In this document: piece after piece, positions 16,417-25,410 of the stretch
Position numbering within the stretch: position 1 is the first letter of the stretch
Layout of the letters: every line of letters starts with the position of its first letter
Assembly: GCF_018847375.1 (NCBI RefSeq)
Contig: NZ_CP072036.1
Coordinates: 868,001-932,000 of the forward strand
DNA length: 64,000 bases
Direction: 5' to 3'
Origin: Akkermansia massiliensis
GTDB lineage: Bacteria; Verrucomicrobiota; Verrucomicrobiia; Verrucomicrobiales; Akkermansiaceae
Position numbers and translations under genes: made by a program
The notes under the pieces: model-generated
Database searches by the model: none
The model's input: only the letters and a program-made list of their open reading frames with translations
Told to the model about the DNA's origin: nothing

Positions 16417-19400
16417 ATGAACAACACTTTCAACATCGGCGCCATGGACACCGTCTACCCCTTCATTCCCATGTACCCCAACGGCCAGCCTCAGGGCAAC
16501 TTCCTGGTCAATGGCCTCTCCGCTCCCGTCCTTATCCCCAAACGGATTGCTTCCTCCCCTACCCGCCACGAATGGTTCGGATACCTCAAGGTCATGGCTC
16601 CCGCCACCTGTTTTCTCCACCTCCACGCCCACTCTTCCATTTCCCTTTCCATTCCCGCCAAGGATCTGAAACTCTCCACGGAGCCGGGCTCTTCCACCCC
16701 CCTCCGCCGCCAGATCCAGTTTGAACAGGGATACTACTGGTGCCATATCGTCCATCAACACCAGCCCGACCAGGGGTCGGAAGCCGAGTTCTGCATTGCC
16801 CTGATATGCGACAAGGAAGGAAAACCCGACCTGGATTATTACCTGCTGGCGGAAAACACTCCCGCCGACAAGGAGGGAGAAACCGTCCTGACTCTGGTCA
16901 ACCTGTACCAGGAGATGGAAGAAGGGGACTCGTCGAGCAGTTCGGCGGGGGGAGGAGATTCGTTTGAGTTTGATCCCAAGCCCAGCAGCAGTTCCAGCTC
17001 CTCCTCGTCAAGCAGTTCTTCTTCCAGCAGCTCTTCGTCTTCATCCAGTTTCCAGCCGAGTTCTTCGGCTCCCGAGCCTCCGGATTCCTCCAGCAGCGCG
17101 CCGCCTTCTTCTTCCAGTTCGTCGTCCTCCAGCAGTTCGAGTTCTTCCTCGTCCAGTTCCTCAAGCAGCTGGTCGTCTTCCAGTTTCCACAGCAGTTCCT
17201 TGGTGCCCCAGGAGCCGGATTCCTCCAGCAGCGCTCCGTCTTCCAGCTCTTCCTCGTCAAGCAGTTCTTCCTGGTCCTCGTCAAGTTCATCGAGTTCTTC
17301 CAGCTCCAGTTCCTCTTCCAGCAGTAGTTCCAGTTCCCTCTCTTCTTCCTCCAGCGAGCCGGAGGAAGGCGGTTGCCCGTGCCCCTGTTCCTGTGATTGC
17401 GACGAAGACATCGAACAGTCCGATTGCAGCAAGAACACCTCCCATTTCTTCGGCGGCAACCCGGATGGAGCCGACGACTGCGAAGGACTGCTTGAAGTGG
17501 GCGAGGGCGATTCCGGAGGCGGAAGTGAAGGAGGTAATCCCACGCTTTCCCGCACCCTTGCCGAACCTTCCGCCCTCTCTTCCATCACCCTGCGCTACAA
17601 GCATCCCCTCGAATGGACCGCCTCCTGCAATCCCGAAACCGGACAGATCTCCGTCAAACGACCCACGGGCAGTTCCATCTCCTTCCAGAGTTCTGACGGC
17701 CATGCCGAAGCCTCCGTCTCCGGAAGTTCGCGCAAGTTGAACTACAAGGTTCAGAAGCTGAATGCCGACAAGTCTCCCTGCACCAGCGGCTCTCCCGCCT
17801 ATCTGGACATGGTCCAGAGCAATGGGCGCACCCTGCGCTTCTCGGCAGCCACCGGAAAGGTCGTCTCCATGGTCTCCGCCTCCGGCGTGGAAACCACGGC
17901 GGAAGATTATTCCCGTCAGATGAAGGTGAACCGCCATCCTTCCACGGGAGCCATTCAAAGCATCTGGTCCAAGTCCCAGGGACTGCTCCAGGCGGTTGGG
18001 GAAGGCAACAGGCTCACCCTGGAATGGTACGATCCCGGCCAGGTGAGCAAGAATGCGCGCGGCTTTGCCGGCACCGGAACTCCCTACAAGACGGTCAGCT
18101 ATGAATTGAGCTCCGACCAGGGCGTGCAGGTGATGGATATCGCCGAACAGAGGGAAGGGATGCCTGTCTTCCGAACGCAGCGAAGGACGGAGGGCAACAA
18201 GGTGACGACCATCCAGGGAGAGGGGGATGAGCGCACCGTGCGAACGGTGGAGAAAAACGTGCTGCCCGGAGGCAAATGGGAAATGATTGAGAGCTTGCGC
18301 GGCATCGACGATGAAACGCCTTCTTCCTGCACGCGTACAGTCAAGAAGTACACCGAGGGAGGCTGGTTGACCATCAGCAGCACCCAGGGCTACAACACAC
18401 CTTTGGCTCAGACTACGCTTTACACCTACAACGACCAGTTCCGGGTGTCCCTGGAGATCAAGCCCGATGGAGGGTACACGCGCTACGAGTACGATGACCA
18501 GGGCAGAACCGTGCTTTCCGCTGCTCCCTGGGCCGGTGGCGGTGAAAAGGGGACACGCACGACTTACGCCGACTTGCGCTTTAACGACTTCAGGCCCGCT
18601 ACGGAAACCGAAGTAATTATTGCCGAGAATGGAGAAGAAACGGCGCTTCTCAAGCGCACCTACACGTATGAAGACAGTCCGCAGGCCAGCCGCACGACCG
18701 TGACGGAAACCGCGCTGGGAAGCGACCAGGTTCATACCCGCGTGGAAGAGACTTATGGGGAGGCAGCGGAGTATCCCTACGCCCGGGGCAGGCGGAAGAT
18801 GAGCCAGAGTATTGACGGGGTGCAAACCGTTTATACTTACGAAGCCACCGCGGAATACGGAGCCCTCCACAAGGTGACGGAGACCGTGCAGTCCAACGGA
18901 AGCATCGTTCCGGGACAAAGTACACGAAACGTGCAATACATCGCTGAAAACGGCACCACTACCAGGAAAGAACAATACGTTCACACCGGAGAAGGCTGGT
19001 CGCTGATTGCCTCGGAGGACTATGAATATGATGACGAACAGAGGCTCGTCAAGACGACGAAGGGCAACGGCAGAGTCAGTACGACTGAGTGGATGTGCTG
19101 TGGGCCGTTGAGGGAAACCGACGAAGACGGTATTGTGACCGGCTACGGCTACAACTCGGCCAAGCAGCTGGTGGAAACCATCCGCTCGGCGACAGAAACC
19201 ACCCCTGAAATGATTACCTCCTACAGCTATGATGCGGCGGGAAGAACCATAGCCACACGACGGGATGTGGGAGCTATGACGACGATGGAAAGCACGGAGT
19301 ATGACAATTTGGGAAGAACGATTGCCACGACGGATGTTCTTGGTCGCGTGACTCGGACTGAATACAGCGAAGACGGCCTTACCACCACGGTTACCACTCC

Positions 19401-22400
19401 TGCAGGGGCCACTCTGGTTACCAAAACCTATTATGACGGCACTGTCATTCTGGAGGGAGGAACCGGCCAGCGAGAGATGGAGACCCGGCTGGAGCTGACA
19501 GAAGAAGGCATCCTGACCACGACCTTGTCCAAGGGAGTTGTGCTGTCGCGGATTCTGAAAAATGGCTTTGGTCAAATCGTCCGGCAGGAACAACCCAATA
19601 CGAAGGGAGGGTTCATCGTCATTAGAAGCGTTTACAATGACAAGGGACAACTTATTAGTACCCAAAAGGAAGATATGGCTCCCATGGTCACAGTCTACAA
19701 TGAGCTGGGACAAGCCGTCAGACGAACTGTTCTCTTAGACACCCTCTATCCCGAAGATACTACCAGAAACAGGATATCGGAAATCTCATCCTGTTACCGG
19801 ATCCGGGAAGACGGCATTTACCAGGTACAGACCTCCACGACCTATAATGCCGACGGTCTCCCCCTCATTCAAACCACGGAGAATATGGTTTCCAGACTCA
19901 GCGCTGTACTGGAAAACAAATCCATCACCACGGACGTCTACGGACAGCAGAGCATCCAGTGGACGGAGTATACCGCTCCTACCAAACGCACCCGGTTCAG
20001 TCGCATTCCCACTTCCGATATCACAGCCGAGATCCTTGTCGTCGACGGGTTTATGGTAAGCCAAACGAATCATGCCGGGGTCCATTCCTCGCAAGAACGT
20101 TCTTATACCTCCACAGGAATGGTTCTAAAACAAACCGATGCCAGAGACAATGTCGCGACGATTGAAACTGACTTAGACGGACGACCAGTCAAAACCACGG
20201 ATGCAGCCGGCAACGTCACCATCACCAGTTACCTGTCCTGCTGTGACCATCCTGCCTGCATCACCGACGCTTTGGGAGGAACAACCTGTTATTCCTATGA
20301 CATCCGCGGCAGAAAGACGGCCGAATATGGCACCGCCATTCAGCCGGCCTGCTTCGCCTACGACGAAGCCGACCGCATGGTGGCCCTGACTACCTTCCGT
20401 GCAAACGAAGGCGACATCACTTCCGATCCTTCCGGCCGAACCGACGGAGACACCACCATCTGGCTCTATGACGAGGCCACGGGGCTGGAATTGAAAAAGA
20501 CTTATGCCGACGGTTCCTGTGTTTCCAAAACCTATGACGAGCTCAACCGTCAGGAGACACTTGTCAAAGCCAGGGGGCTTGTCACAACGTATAAGTATGC
20601 TCCCTTTACAGGAGAACTCGTCTCCGCCTCCCACAATGACGCTACTCCCGGATGGAAGTTCACCTACAACCACCTCGGACAAATGACCTCCATCCGGGAC
20701 GCCTCCGGATTAAGGGAACTCTCCTATGATAGCTACGGCAGGATGATTCAGGACACTTCCTTTGGACAGGTGGAAAGTTCTCTTCAAGAAGAATACGATG
20801 CCCAGGGGCGTTCCAACGGATACCGCCTGATGCTCGGCACACACACCGTGCAGCACTCCCATCTTGACTACGATTCCAAAGGCGGCATGATTGGGATGAA
20901 TCTGGAAGGCATCGCTTCTCCCTTTACCTGGCAGTACGATCCAACCAGCGGCTTCCTCAACCAGCTCACCTATCCCAACGGCATGGTCCGCAGCAATACT
21001 TACCATCCCAAGCTCAACCTCGTAACCGCTATCGGTTACAGGAAGGGAGCGGACGGCGAATTGGCGGCCGGCCACGAATACGACTATGACGCGCTGATGC
21101 GGCCCGTCCAGCGGCGGGATTGCTGGGACAGCACTACTGCTGAAGTAGTAAGAGATTTTACCTATAACAGCCGCAGTGAACTGCTGGAAGACCGCATCAG
21201 CCGGGGAGGAAGCTTTGCGTACTGCTATGACAACATCGGCAACCGCAAAATAGCCCGGGAACTGGAGGAAGCCCTCTCCTACGAATCCAACCGGCTCAAC
21301 CAGTACACGGATATTGCCGGGGGGAAAGAAGATTTTAACCCCGTTTACGACGCCGACGGCAACCAGACCCGCATCAGGACCTCAACGGGCATCTGGGAAG
21401 TCTCCTACGACGCCAACGACCGCCCCGTCGTCTTCGCCAGCCAGGATGGCAGAACAACTATCACCTGCGGCTACGACTACCGGGGACGGCGCTTTGAGAA
21501 GAAAGTGGTCATCAATGGGGCAGTATCCAGCCACTCCCGGTTCCTGTACCGGGATTATCTGCAGGTAGCCCAACTGGATTTGACGCATCCCGAACCCTTG
21601 CTGGTGAAGAGCTATTTGTGGGATCCGACGGAGCCTACAGCCACGCGCGTCCTGATGATGACATGCTGGAAAGACAACATTTCACAGCAGGAAGAGCATC
21701 TCTACTTCATGCACGATGCCTTGAAGAACGTTACTTCCATTTTTGACGGACAACAGACGAGAAGAGCTCGTTACGAGTATGCTCCTTTTGGTAGCCTTCT
21801 CACCGCTAAGGAAGACATGGCTCAAGAGAACAAGTTCAGGTTTTCCTGCGAGTATGCAGATGACGAATTGGGGCTTGTCTACTACAATTACCGCCACCTC
21901 AATCCCGCAGACGGCAGGTGGATCAACCGCGATCCCATCCAGGAACAGGGAGGGTGGAATTTGTATGCATTTATTAGGAATAGAATTAACATAGAAGTGG
22001 ATTTATTAGGTACAATACCCCCCTACAATGGAGGTGCCTCTGGAATCGTTGAAGTTCCTATTCCACAACCTTCTATAATAGAGAGCAACGAAATAACATT
22101 AAATTATATTGCTTATCCTGGAAAGCAAAAAGAAAAAGATAAAGGACTTGAAGAAGTCAAAAAGCGATTAGAAAGAAAAGGCCCGGTTTATGAGACATTT
22201 TCTCCAGATGATTTTAATCCCAGTGAACACTGTTGTTGTGGAAAATGTGTAAAAAAATTGCTTATTGTGATGCACGGGACAGATATGTCCTATGGAACTA
22301 ATCAGAATGTACGCGCTGAGTGGGGAGAAGCTGGACTGATGGAAACTCGAACGAGGCAGCAAATATCAGATGTATTCAAAAATGTAAAAATTCCCTTTTG

Positions 22401-22569
22401 TGAAAAATGTGAAGTAGAGTTACGCTCATGTTATTTGGGACAAAATGACGCGCTACGGACATCATTACAGAGTATGTTTCCTTGTGAAATTGTATTATAT
22501 GGCACGCCTGTATTTGGATATGGAGCTATTTATGGATTTCAGTATCTATATCAAAAACTATTCAATTAG
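16417..22569 (+). CDS. RHS-repeat polymorphic toxin with poly-serine stalk and variable C-terminal tip
   Basis: The product is about 2050 residues. Residues 1 to about 170 form an N-terminal domain with no signal peptide. A serine-dominated stalk follows (nt 16927-17367), then a Cys/Asp cluster (CPCPCSCDCDEDIEQSDC). RHS/YD repeats continue to the RHS core (ADDELGLVYYNYRHLNPADG, GRWINRDPIQEQGGWNLYAF). After VDLLG (about nt 22010) composition turns AT-rich: this is the exchangeable tip. It contains HCCCGKC, VMHG (His1953), a CxxC pair (FCEKC) and LRSCYLG (Cys2005), an arrangement seen in caspase-like cysteine peptidases. RHS shells normally enclose such toxins. I chose the ATG at 16417 over a TTG at 16390. 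Confidence 0.93.
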   Translation: MNNTFNIGAMDTVYPFIPMYPNGQPQGNFLVNGLSAPVLIPKRIASSPTRHEWFGYLKVMAPATCFLHLHAHSSISLSIPAKDLKLSTEPGSSTPLRRQIQFEQGYYWCHIVHQHQPDQGSEAEFCIALICDKEGKPDLDYYLLAENTPADKEGETVLTLVNLYQEMEEGDSSSSSAGGGDSFEFDPKPSSSSSSSSSSSSSSSSSSSSSSFQPSSSAPEPPDSSSSAPPSSSSSSSSSSSSSSSSSSSSSWSSSSFHSSSLVPQEPDSSSSAPSSSSSSSSSSSWSSSSSSSSSSSSSSSSSSSSSLSSSSSEPEEGGCPCPCSCDCDEDIEQSDCSKNTSHFFGGNPDGADDCEGLLEVGEGDSGGGSEGGNPTLSRTLAEPSALSSITLRYKHPLEWTASCNPETGQISVKRPTGSSISFQSSDGHAEASVSGSSRKLNYKVQKLNADKSPCTSGSPAYLDMVQSNGRTLRFSAATGKVVSMVSASGVETTAEDYSRQMKVNRHPSTGAIQSIWSKSQGLLQAVGEGNRLTLEWYDPGQVSKNARGFAGTGTPYKTVSYELSSDQGVQVMDIAEQREGMPVFRTQRRTEGNKVTTIQGEGDERTVRTVEKNVLPGGKWEMIESLRGIDDETPSSCTRTVKKYTEGGWLTISSTQGYNTPLAQTTLYTYNDQFRVSLEIKPDGGYTRYEYDDQGRTVLSAAPWAGGGEKGTRTTYADLRFNDFRPATETEVIIAENGEETALLKRTYTYEDSPQASRTTVTETALGSDQVHTRVEETYGEAAEYPYARGRRKMSQSIDGVQTVYTYEATAEYGALHKVTETVQSNGSIVPGQSTRNVQYIAENGTTTRKEQYVHTGEGWSLIASEDYEYDDEQRLVKTTKGNGRVSTTEWMCCGPLRETDEDGIVTGYGYNSAKQLVETIRSATETTPEMITSYSYDAAGRTIATRRDVGAMTTMESTEYDNLGRTIATTDVLGRVTRTEYSEDGLTTTVTTPAGATLVTKTYYDGTVILEGGTGQREMETRLELTEEGILTTTLSKGVVLSRILKNGFGQIVRQEQPNTKGGFIVIRSVYNDKGQLISTQKEDMAPMVTVYNELGQAVRRTVLLDTLYPEDTTRNRISEISSCYRIREDGIYQVQTSTTYNADGLPLIQTTENMVSRLSAVLENKSITTDVYGQQSIQWTEYTAPTKRTRFSRIPTSDITAEILVVDGFMVSQTNHAGVHSSQERSYTSTGMVLKQTDARDNVATIETDLDGRPVKTTDAAGNVTITSYLSCCDHPACITDALGGTTCYSYDIRGRKTAEYGTAIQPACFAYDEADRMVALTTFRANEGDITSDPSGRTDGDTTIWLYDEATGLELKKTYADGSCVSKTYDELNRQETLVKARGLVTTYKYAPFTGELVSASHNDATPGWKFTYNHLGQMTSIRDASGLRELSYDSYGRMIQDTSFGQVESSLQEEYDAQGRSNGYRLMLGTHTVQHSHLDYDSKGGMIGMNLEGIASPFTWQYDPTSGFLNQLTYPNGMVRSNTYHPKLNLVTAIGYRKGADGELAAGHEYDYDALMRPVQRRDCWDSTTAEVVRDFTYNSRSELLEDRISRGGSFAYCYDNIGNRKIARELEEALSYESNRLNQYTDIAGGKEDFNPVYDADGNQTRIRTSTGIWEVSYDANDRPVVFASQDGRTTITCGYDYRGRRFEKKVVINGAVSSHSRFLYRDYLQVAQLDLTHPEPLLVKSYLWDPTEPTATRVLMMTCWKDNISQQEEHLYFMHDALKNVTSIFDGQQTRRARYEYAPFGSLLTAKEDMAQENKFRFSCEYADDELGLVYYNYRHLNPADGRWINRDPIQEQGGWNLYAFIRNRINIEVDLLGTIPPYNGGASGIVEVPIPQPSIIESNEITLNYIAYPGKQKEKDKGLEEVKKRLERKGPVYETFSPDDFNPSEHCCCGKCVKKLLIVMHGTDMSYGTNQNVRAEWGEAGLMETRTRQQISDVFKNVKIPFCEKCEVELRSCYLGQNDALRTSLQSMFPCEIVLYGTPVFGYGAIYGFQYLYQKLFN
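16927..17367 (+). repeat. Poly-serine coding tract with an internal 45-residue duplication
   Basis: The tract encodes about 145 residues, mostly serine, broken by Pro/Glu/Trp/Phe islands. A 20-base identity at 17080-17099 recurs at 17215-17234, a period of 135 bases, so a 45-codon unit (SSFQP...PDSSSSAP versus SSFHS...PDSSSSAP) was duplicated in frame. Serine codons are mixed (AGC, AGT, TCC, TCT, TCG), so this is not a simple slippage-prone microsatellite. Confidence 0.85.
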
Positions 22570-22587
22570 AATTATTTTCTTTTATAA

Positions 22588-23043
22588 ATGAATGCAAAAA
22601 AAATCATATTCCTTCTATTTGTTTTAATTTCTTTTATTTTATTATATTATTATATTGATGTTTTAAACAATAGAGAAAGTGCAAAGAGTCTTAAAAGATT
22701 TTTCGATGTTTCTTCTTTAGAAAAAATAAAGAGCAAATATACACAAGTTGAAACTCTCGCGGTAGATGGATCTTCTTATACGAGTATTTGTATACCAAGT
22801 ACCCAAAAAGTATTACCAAATGGTATTATCCTTATTAAAATGCCTTCGGGGAAAACGAGAGTATTTTACGGAGGTTATTATTTTCAACATTGTTTTCTAC
22901 ATAGCTTAGCACAGTACGCAAAAATAATAATTGAAGAAGATCCGGAATATATAATTGAACAAAAGAAAATATTAAATTTTGAAAACGCCATGGAAGTTTC
23001 TTTAGATATTTTCACTAAAAATAATCATTTTTCGGAATTATAG
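22588..23043 (+). CDS. Small membrane-anchored protein, candidate immunity protein for the RHS tip
   Basis: The 151-residue product begins with a lysine pair and one strong transmembrane helix (IIFLLFVLISFILLYYYI, about residues 6-23), followed by a soluble domain that would face the periplasm. It starts 18 bp after the RHS stop and is as AT-rich as the RHS tip, unlike the GC-rich core. A gene immediately downstream of a variable toxin tip is typically its immunity gene, and a membrane anchor would suit protection outside the cytoplasm. I recognise no family, so function is inferred from position and composition only. Confidence 0.6.
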   Translation: MNAKKIIFLLFVLISFILLYYYIDVLNNRESAKSLKRFFDVSSLEKIKSKYTQVETLAVDGSSYTSICIPSTQKVLPNGIILIKMPSGKTRVFYGGYYFQHCFLHSLAQYAKIIIEEDPEYIIEQKKILNFENAMEVSLDIFTKNNHFSEL

Positions 23044-23184
23044 ATCTCCAATCATTATGGGATTAATTTTAAAATAGAAAAATTTCTTATGAAAATCAGA
23101 TTGATTCTTTTCAGAATATTTTCAATAAATATCACGTGATTTTTCAGAATTTAATGGTATTCACGAAAATATGGAAAAAGGCTG

Positions 23185-23643
23185 ATGAAAAGAAACGGCA
23201 TTTCAGATCTTGATCTACATCAGCTGATAAGTATCGTTGAATGGTGGGAAAATGATTCTCTTGATATAAACAGCAACCAGCATGTATTATTTGTATTTAA
23301 AGAATACTGGTCAGACATACTGGTTACAGACAAAAATATCAACGAAATCAACAAACGACTTTCAGACATGAGTCAAATATGCGGATATGAAATTAAAATA
23401 ACTTTAGAATTCCATGTCGAATTTACGGACCGCATCATCTATCCTGAACAATTTTACGGCGACCATTATTACAGGCCTAAATACAATAAAATCCTCCATT
23501 CCATTCTAAAAATAATTGGCATCAGCATACCTTTGGAACCCATGCAACATTCCCGTTTTTTCAAAACAATAACGCTGGACCGGACATATCATTATAGTAG
23601 TGGAAATATGACCCAATCCCCACTTAACCATTTTAACCTTTAA
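23185..23643 (+). CDS. AT-rich protein of unknown function, second immunity-type candidate
   Basis: The 152-residue product is soluble, acidic and aromatic-rich (LISIVEWWENDSLD, ITLEFHVEFTDRIIYPEQFY, GDHYYRPKYNK). It lies 141 bp beyond the preceding ORF in the same AT-rich block. AAAAAGG 5-11 bases before the ATG could serve as a ribosome site. An overlapping frame past its stop reads CHDILVKKEYALLPNDE and ends at 23698, so the native C-terminus may have been longer and lost by a frameshift near 23640. Stacked orphan immunity genes behind RHS genes are known in other bacteria; assignment here is inference. Confidence 0.5.
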   Translation: MKRNGISDLDLHQLISIVEWWENDSLDINSNQHVLFVFKEYWSDILVTDKNINEINKRLSDMSQICGYEIKITLEFHVEFTDRIIYPEQFYGDHYYRPKYNKILHSILKIIGISIPLEPMQHSRFFKTITLDRTYHYSSGNMTQSPLNHFNL

Positions 23644-23893
23644 TTGTCATGATATTCTAGTTAAAAAAGAATATGCCTTATTACCTAATGACGAATAAAA
23701 ATGAGAGTAATGTAAAATTCTCAAATTACTGACCAGGATTTTATGACTACACCGAACTTTCTTTATCTGCCATTTGGTGATGCAGGACAGTCTGAGCACT
23801 TCCCTTTTGCTGATCGTTGGAAAGGAGATAGATGGAACGAGCATATTCATTGACAGGAATCCCTCCCCCCCCCTTCTTTTTTCTTCCATTCAC

Positions 23894-24682
23894 CTACAGC
23901 CGCGGCACTGCGGCAAGCAACGCCTGGGTGTACTCGTGGGAGGGGGAGGAAAAAACTTCGTCCGCCTCCCCGTATTCCACGATGCGGCCCTTGCGCATCA
24001 CGGCAATACGGTCCGCAATGTAATGAACCACGGACAAATCATGGGAAATGAAGATCATGGTCAGGTTCAAGTCGCGGGCCAGAGCGATGAGAAGGTTCAA
24101 AATCTGGGACTGGATGGAGACGTCCAGCGCAGAAACGGGTTCATCCGCAATGACCAGCCGGGGTTCCGGAGCCAAGGCACGCGCGATGGCTACGCGCTGG
24201 CGCTGGCCTCCGGAAAATTCATGGGGATACTTGCGCATCAGGGAGGGATTCAGGCCCACCCTTTCCATCAGTTCCGCCACCTCGTCCCTCATCTGTGAGA
24301 AAGATCTTTTGCGGCTGCGGCATTCCAACGCCTCCTTCAACGTCGCATACACCGTGAAACGGGGATTCAGGGAAGCGTAGGGGTCCTGGAAAATCATTTG
24401 AAAATCCGGACGGCGCTTCCTGACCTCGGAGGCGGAAAGAGCCGTCAGTTCCTCTCCTTCCAGAAAAATGCGTCCCTCCGTAGGCTTCTGGAGCAGCATC
24501 ACCGTGCGGGACAGAGTGGACTTGCCACAGCCGGACTCCCCTACCAACCCAAGGATTTCTCCTTTCTCCACGGACAGGGACACCCCGTCCACCGCCACCA
24601 CAGACGCCGGTTTGCGGGAGGAGAGCAGTCCCTGCACCGCAGGAAAGACAACGCTCACATGATCCAGTTCCAGAAAAGCCAT
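23894..24682 (-). CDS. Oligopeptide/dipeptide-type ABC transporter ATP-binding protein (OppF/DppF-like)
   Basis: The 262-residue product has Walker A GESGCGKST, Q-loop MIFQDPYASLNPR, signature FSGGQRQRVAIARAL, Walker B LVIADEPVSALD and the His-switch FISHDLSVVHYIADR. These match the F subunit of peptide importers. It ends just after the start of the C-terminal region usually present in OppF (HEYTQALLAAVPRL), so it is shorter than typical. No permease, binding protein or D subunit is adjacent. It either works with components encoded elsewhere or is a relic. The 250 bases downstream hold only AT-rich sequence and a run of nine C's (23865-23873). Confidence 0.88.
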   Translation of the reverse strand: MAFLELDHVSVVFPAVQGLLSSRKPASVVAVDGVSLSVEKGEILGLVGESGCGKSTLSRTVMLLQKPTEGRIFLEGEELTALSASEVRKRRPDFQMIFQDPYASLNPRFTVYATLKEALECRSRKRSFSQMRDEVAELMERVGLNPSLMRKYPHEFSGGQRQRVAIARALAPEPRLVIADEPVSALDVSIQSQILNLLIALARDLNLTMIFISHDLSVVHYIADRIAVMRKGRIVEYGEADEVFSSPSHEYTQALLAAVPRL

Positions 24683-24770
24683 ACCATCACTCTAACAAGC
24701 CGCCTGAGGCAAAACAAGACCCCAACCGTGCCAGCTCCGCCAATATCAAGACATCCATGCGCATCTCCCA

Positions 24771-24808
24771 TTCATGCCTGCCCCAAAAAACACTGGGGCA
24801 GGCATGAA
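24771..24808. repeat. Perfect 14-bp inverted repeat (hairpin)
   Basis: Bases 24771-24784 pair perfectly with 24795-24808 around a 10-base A-rich loop. No T-tract follows on either strand, so it is not a classical terminator. It lies upstream of the ABC ATPase gene and downstream of the membrane-protein gene (both minus strand), and could be a processing site or a rho-assisted end. Confidence 0.7.
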
Positions 24809-24887
24809 GAATACGCAGGAAAAATCTAGCCTGTTTTTACTACCGCCGCGTCCTGTACCAATAGATGCCCTTCTACCGAAAACAACT

Positions 24888-25313
24888 TTACTTCTCCTTC
24901 TCATCTTTGCCGCAGGATGAACGGACAAGGAAGGAAAGAAGAGCTGCCCCGGCATCTCCAAGGAAAGCCGCTATTCCGGAAAAAACCGGACCAAAAATGA
25001 TAATCAGCCCCGACTGGGCATCGCGCATATCTTCCGGAGTCACCCGGGACCAAAAGAGTTCATAGTAACACACGAGGCCGATAACAACAAAAGAAGTTGT
25101 TTCCCATTTCCACCGTCTATTGGTCTTTTTGAAGAACCACAACACCGCAAGGAAATACCAAGGCCCCCACACAAGGCCAAAGACATTCCTCAACACAAGA
25201 GCGCTCCAGAAACCAGCTACCACGGTGGAGGCAATAATCAGCAGCAGGACCGGATCTTTTCTTCCCCGCACATTTTGATGACCCATATCCGGACTCCCGG
25301 TTTCTCCATGCAT
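24888..25313 (-). CDS. Small multi-spanning membrane protein of unknown function
   Basis: The 141-residue product has about four hydrophobic segments (VLLLIIASTVVAGFWSALVL, LVWGPWYFLAVLWFF, TTSFVVIGLVCYYELFW and GLIIIFGPVFSGIAAFLG) and a charged C-terminus (SSCGKDEKEK). No family is recognised. It sits between tsf and the ABC ATPase on the same strand but beyond the tsf terminator, so it is probably transcribed on its own. Confidence 0.65.
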   Translation of the reverse strand: MHGETGSPDMGHQNVRGRKDPVLLLIIASTVVAGFWSALVLRNVFGLVWGPWYFLAVLWFFKKTNRRWKWETTSFVVIGLVCYYELFWSRVTPEDMRDAQSGLIIIFGPVFSGIAAFLGDAGAALLSFLVRSSCGKDEKEK

Positions 25314-25350
25314 ATGGTTTATGAATAAATCTTTAATGGATCCATCTCAA

Positions 25351-25386
25351 GCAAAAAAGAGCCGTTCCCCGCGAAGGGAACGGCTC
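25351..25386 (-). terminator. Rho-independent terminator of rpsB-tsf
   Basis: Read on the minus strand, an 11-bp perfect stem GAGCCGTTCCC/GGGAACGGCTC with a 6-base loop is followed by six T's. It begins 25 bases after the tsf stop. Confidence 0.93.
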
Positions 25387-25410
25387 CTGAGATTGATGCT
25401 GCCGCGGAGC

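Noticed and set aside
17287..19713. An 808-codon minus-strand frame inside the RHS gene.
   Set aside because: It is antisense to RHS repeats with strong coding features on the plus strand; the translation resembles no protein family.
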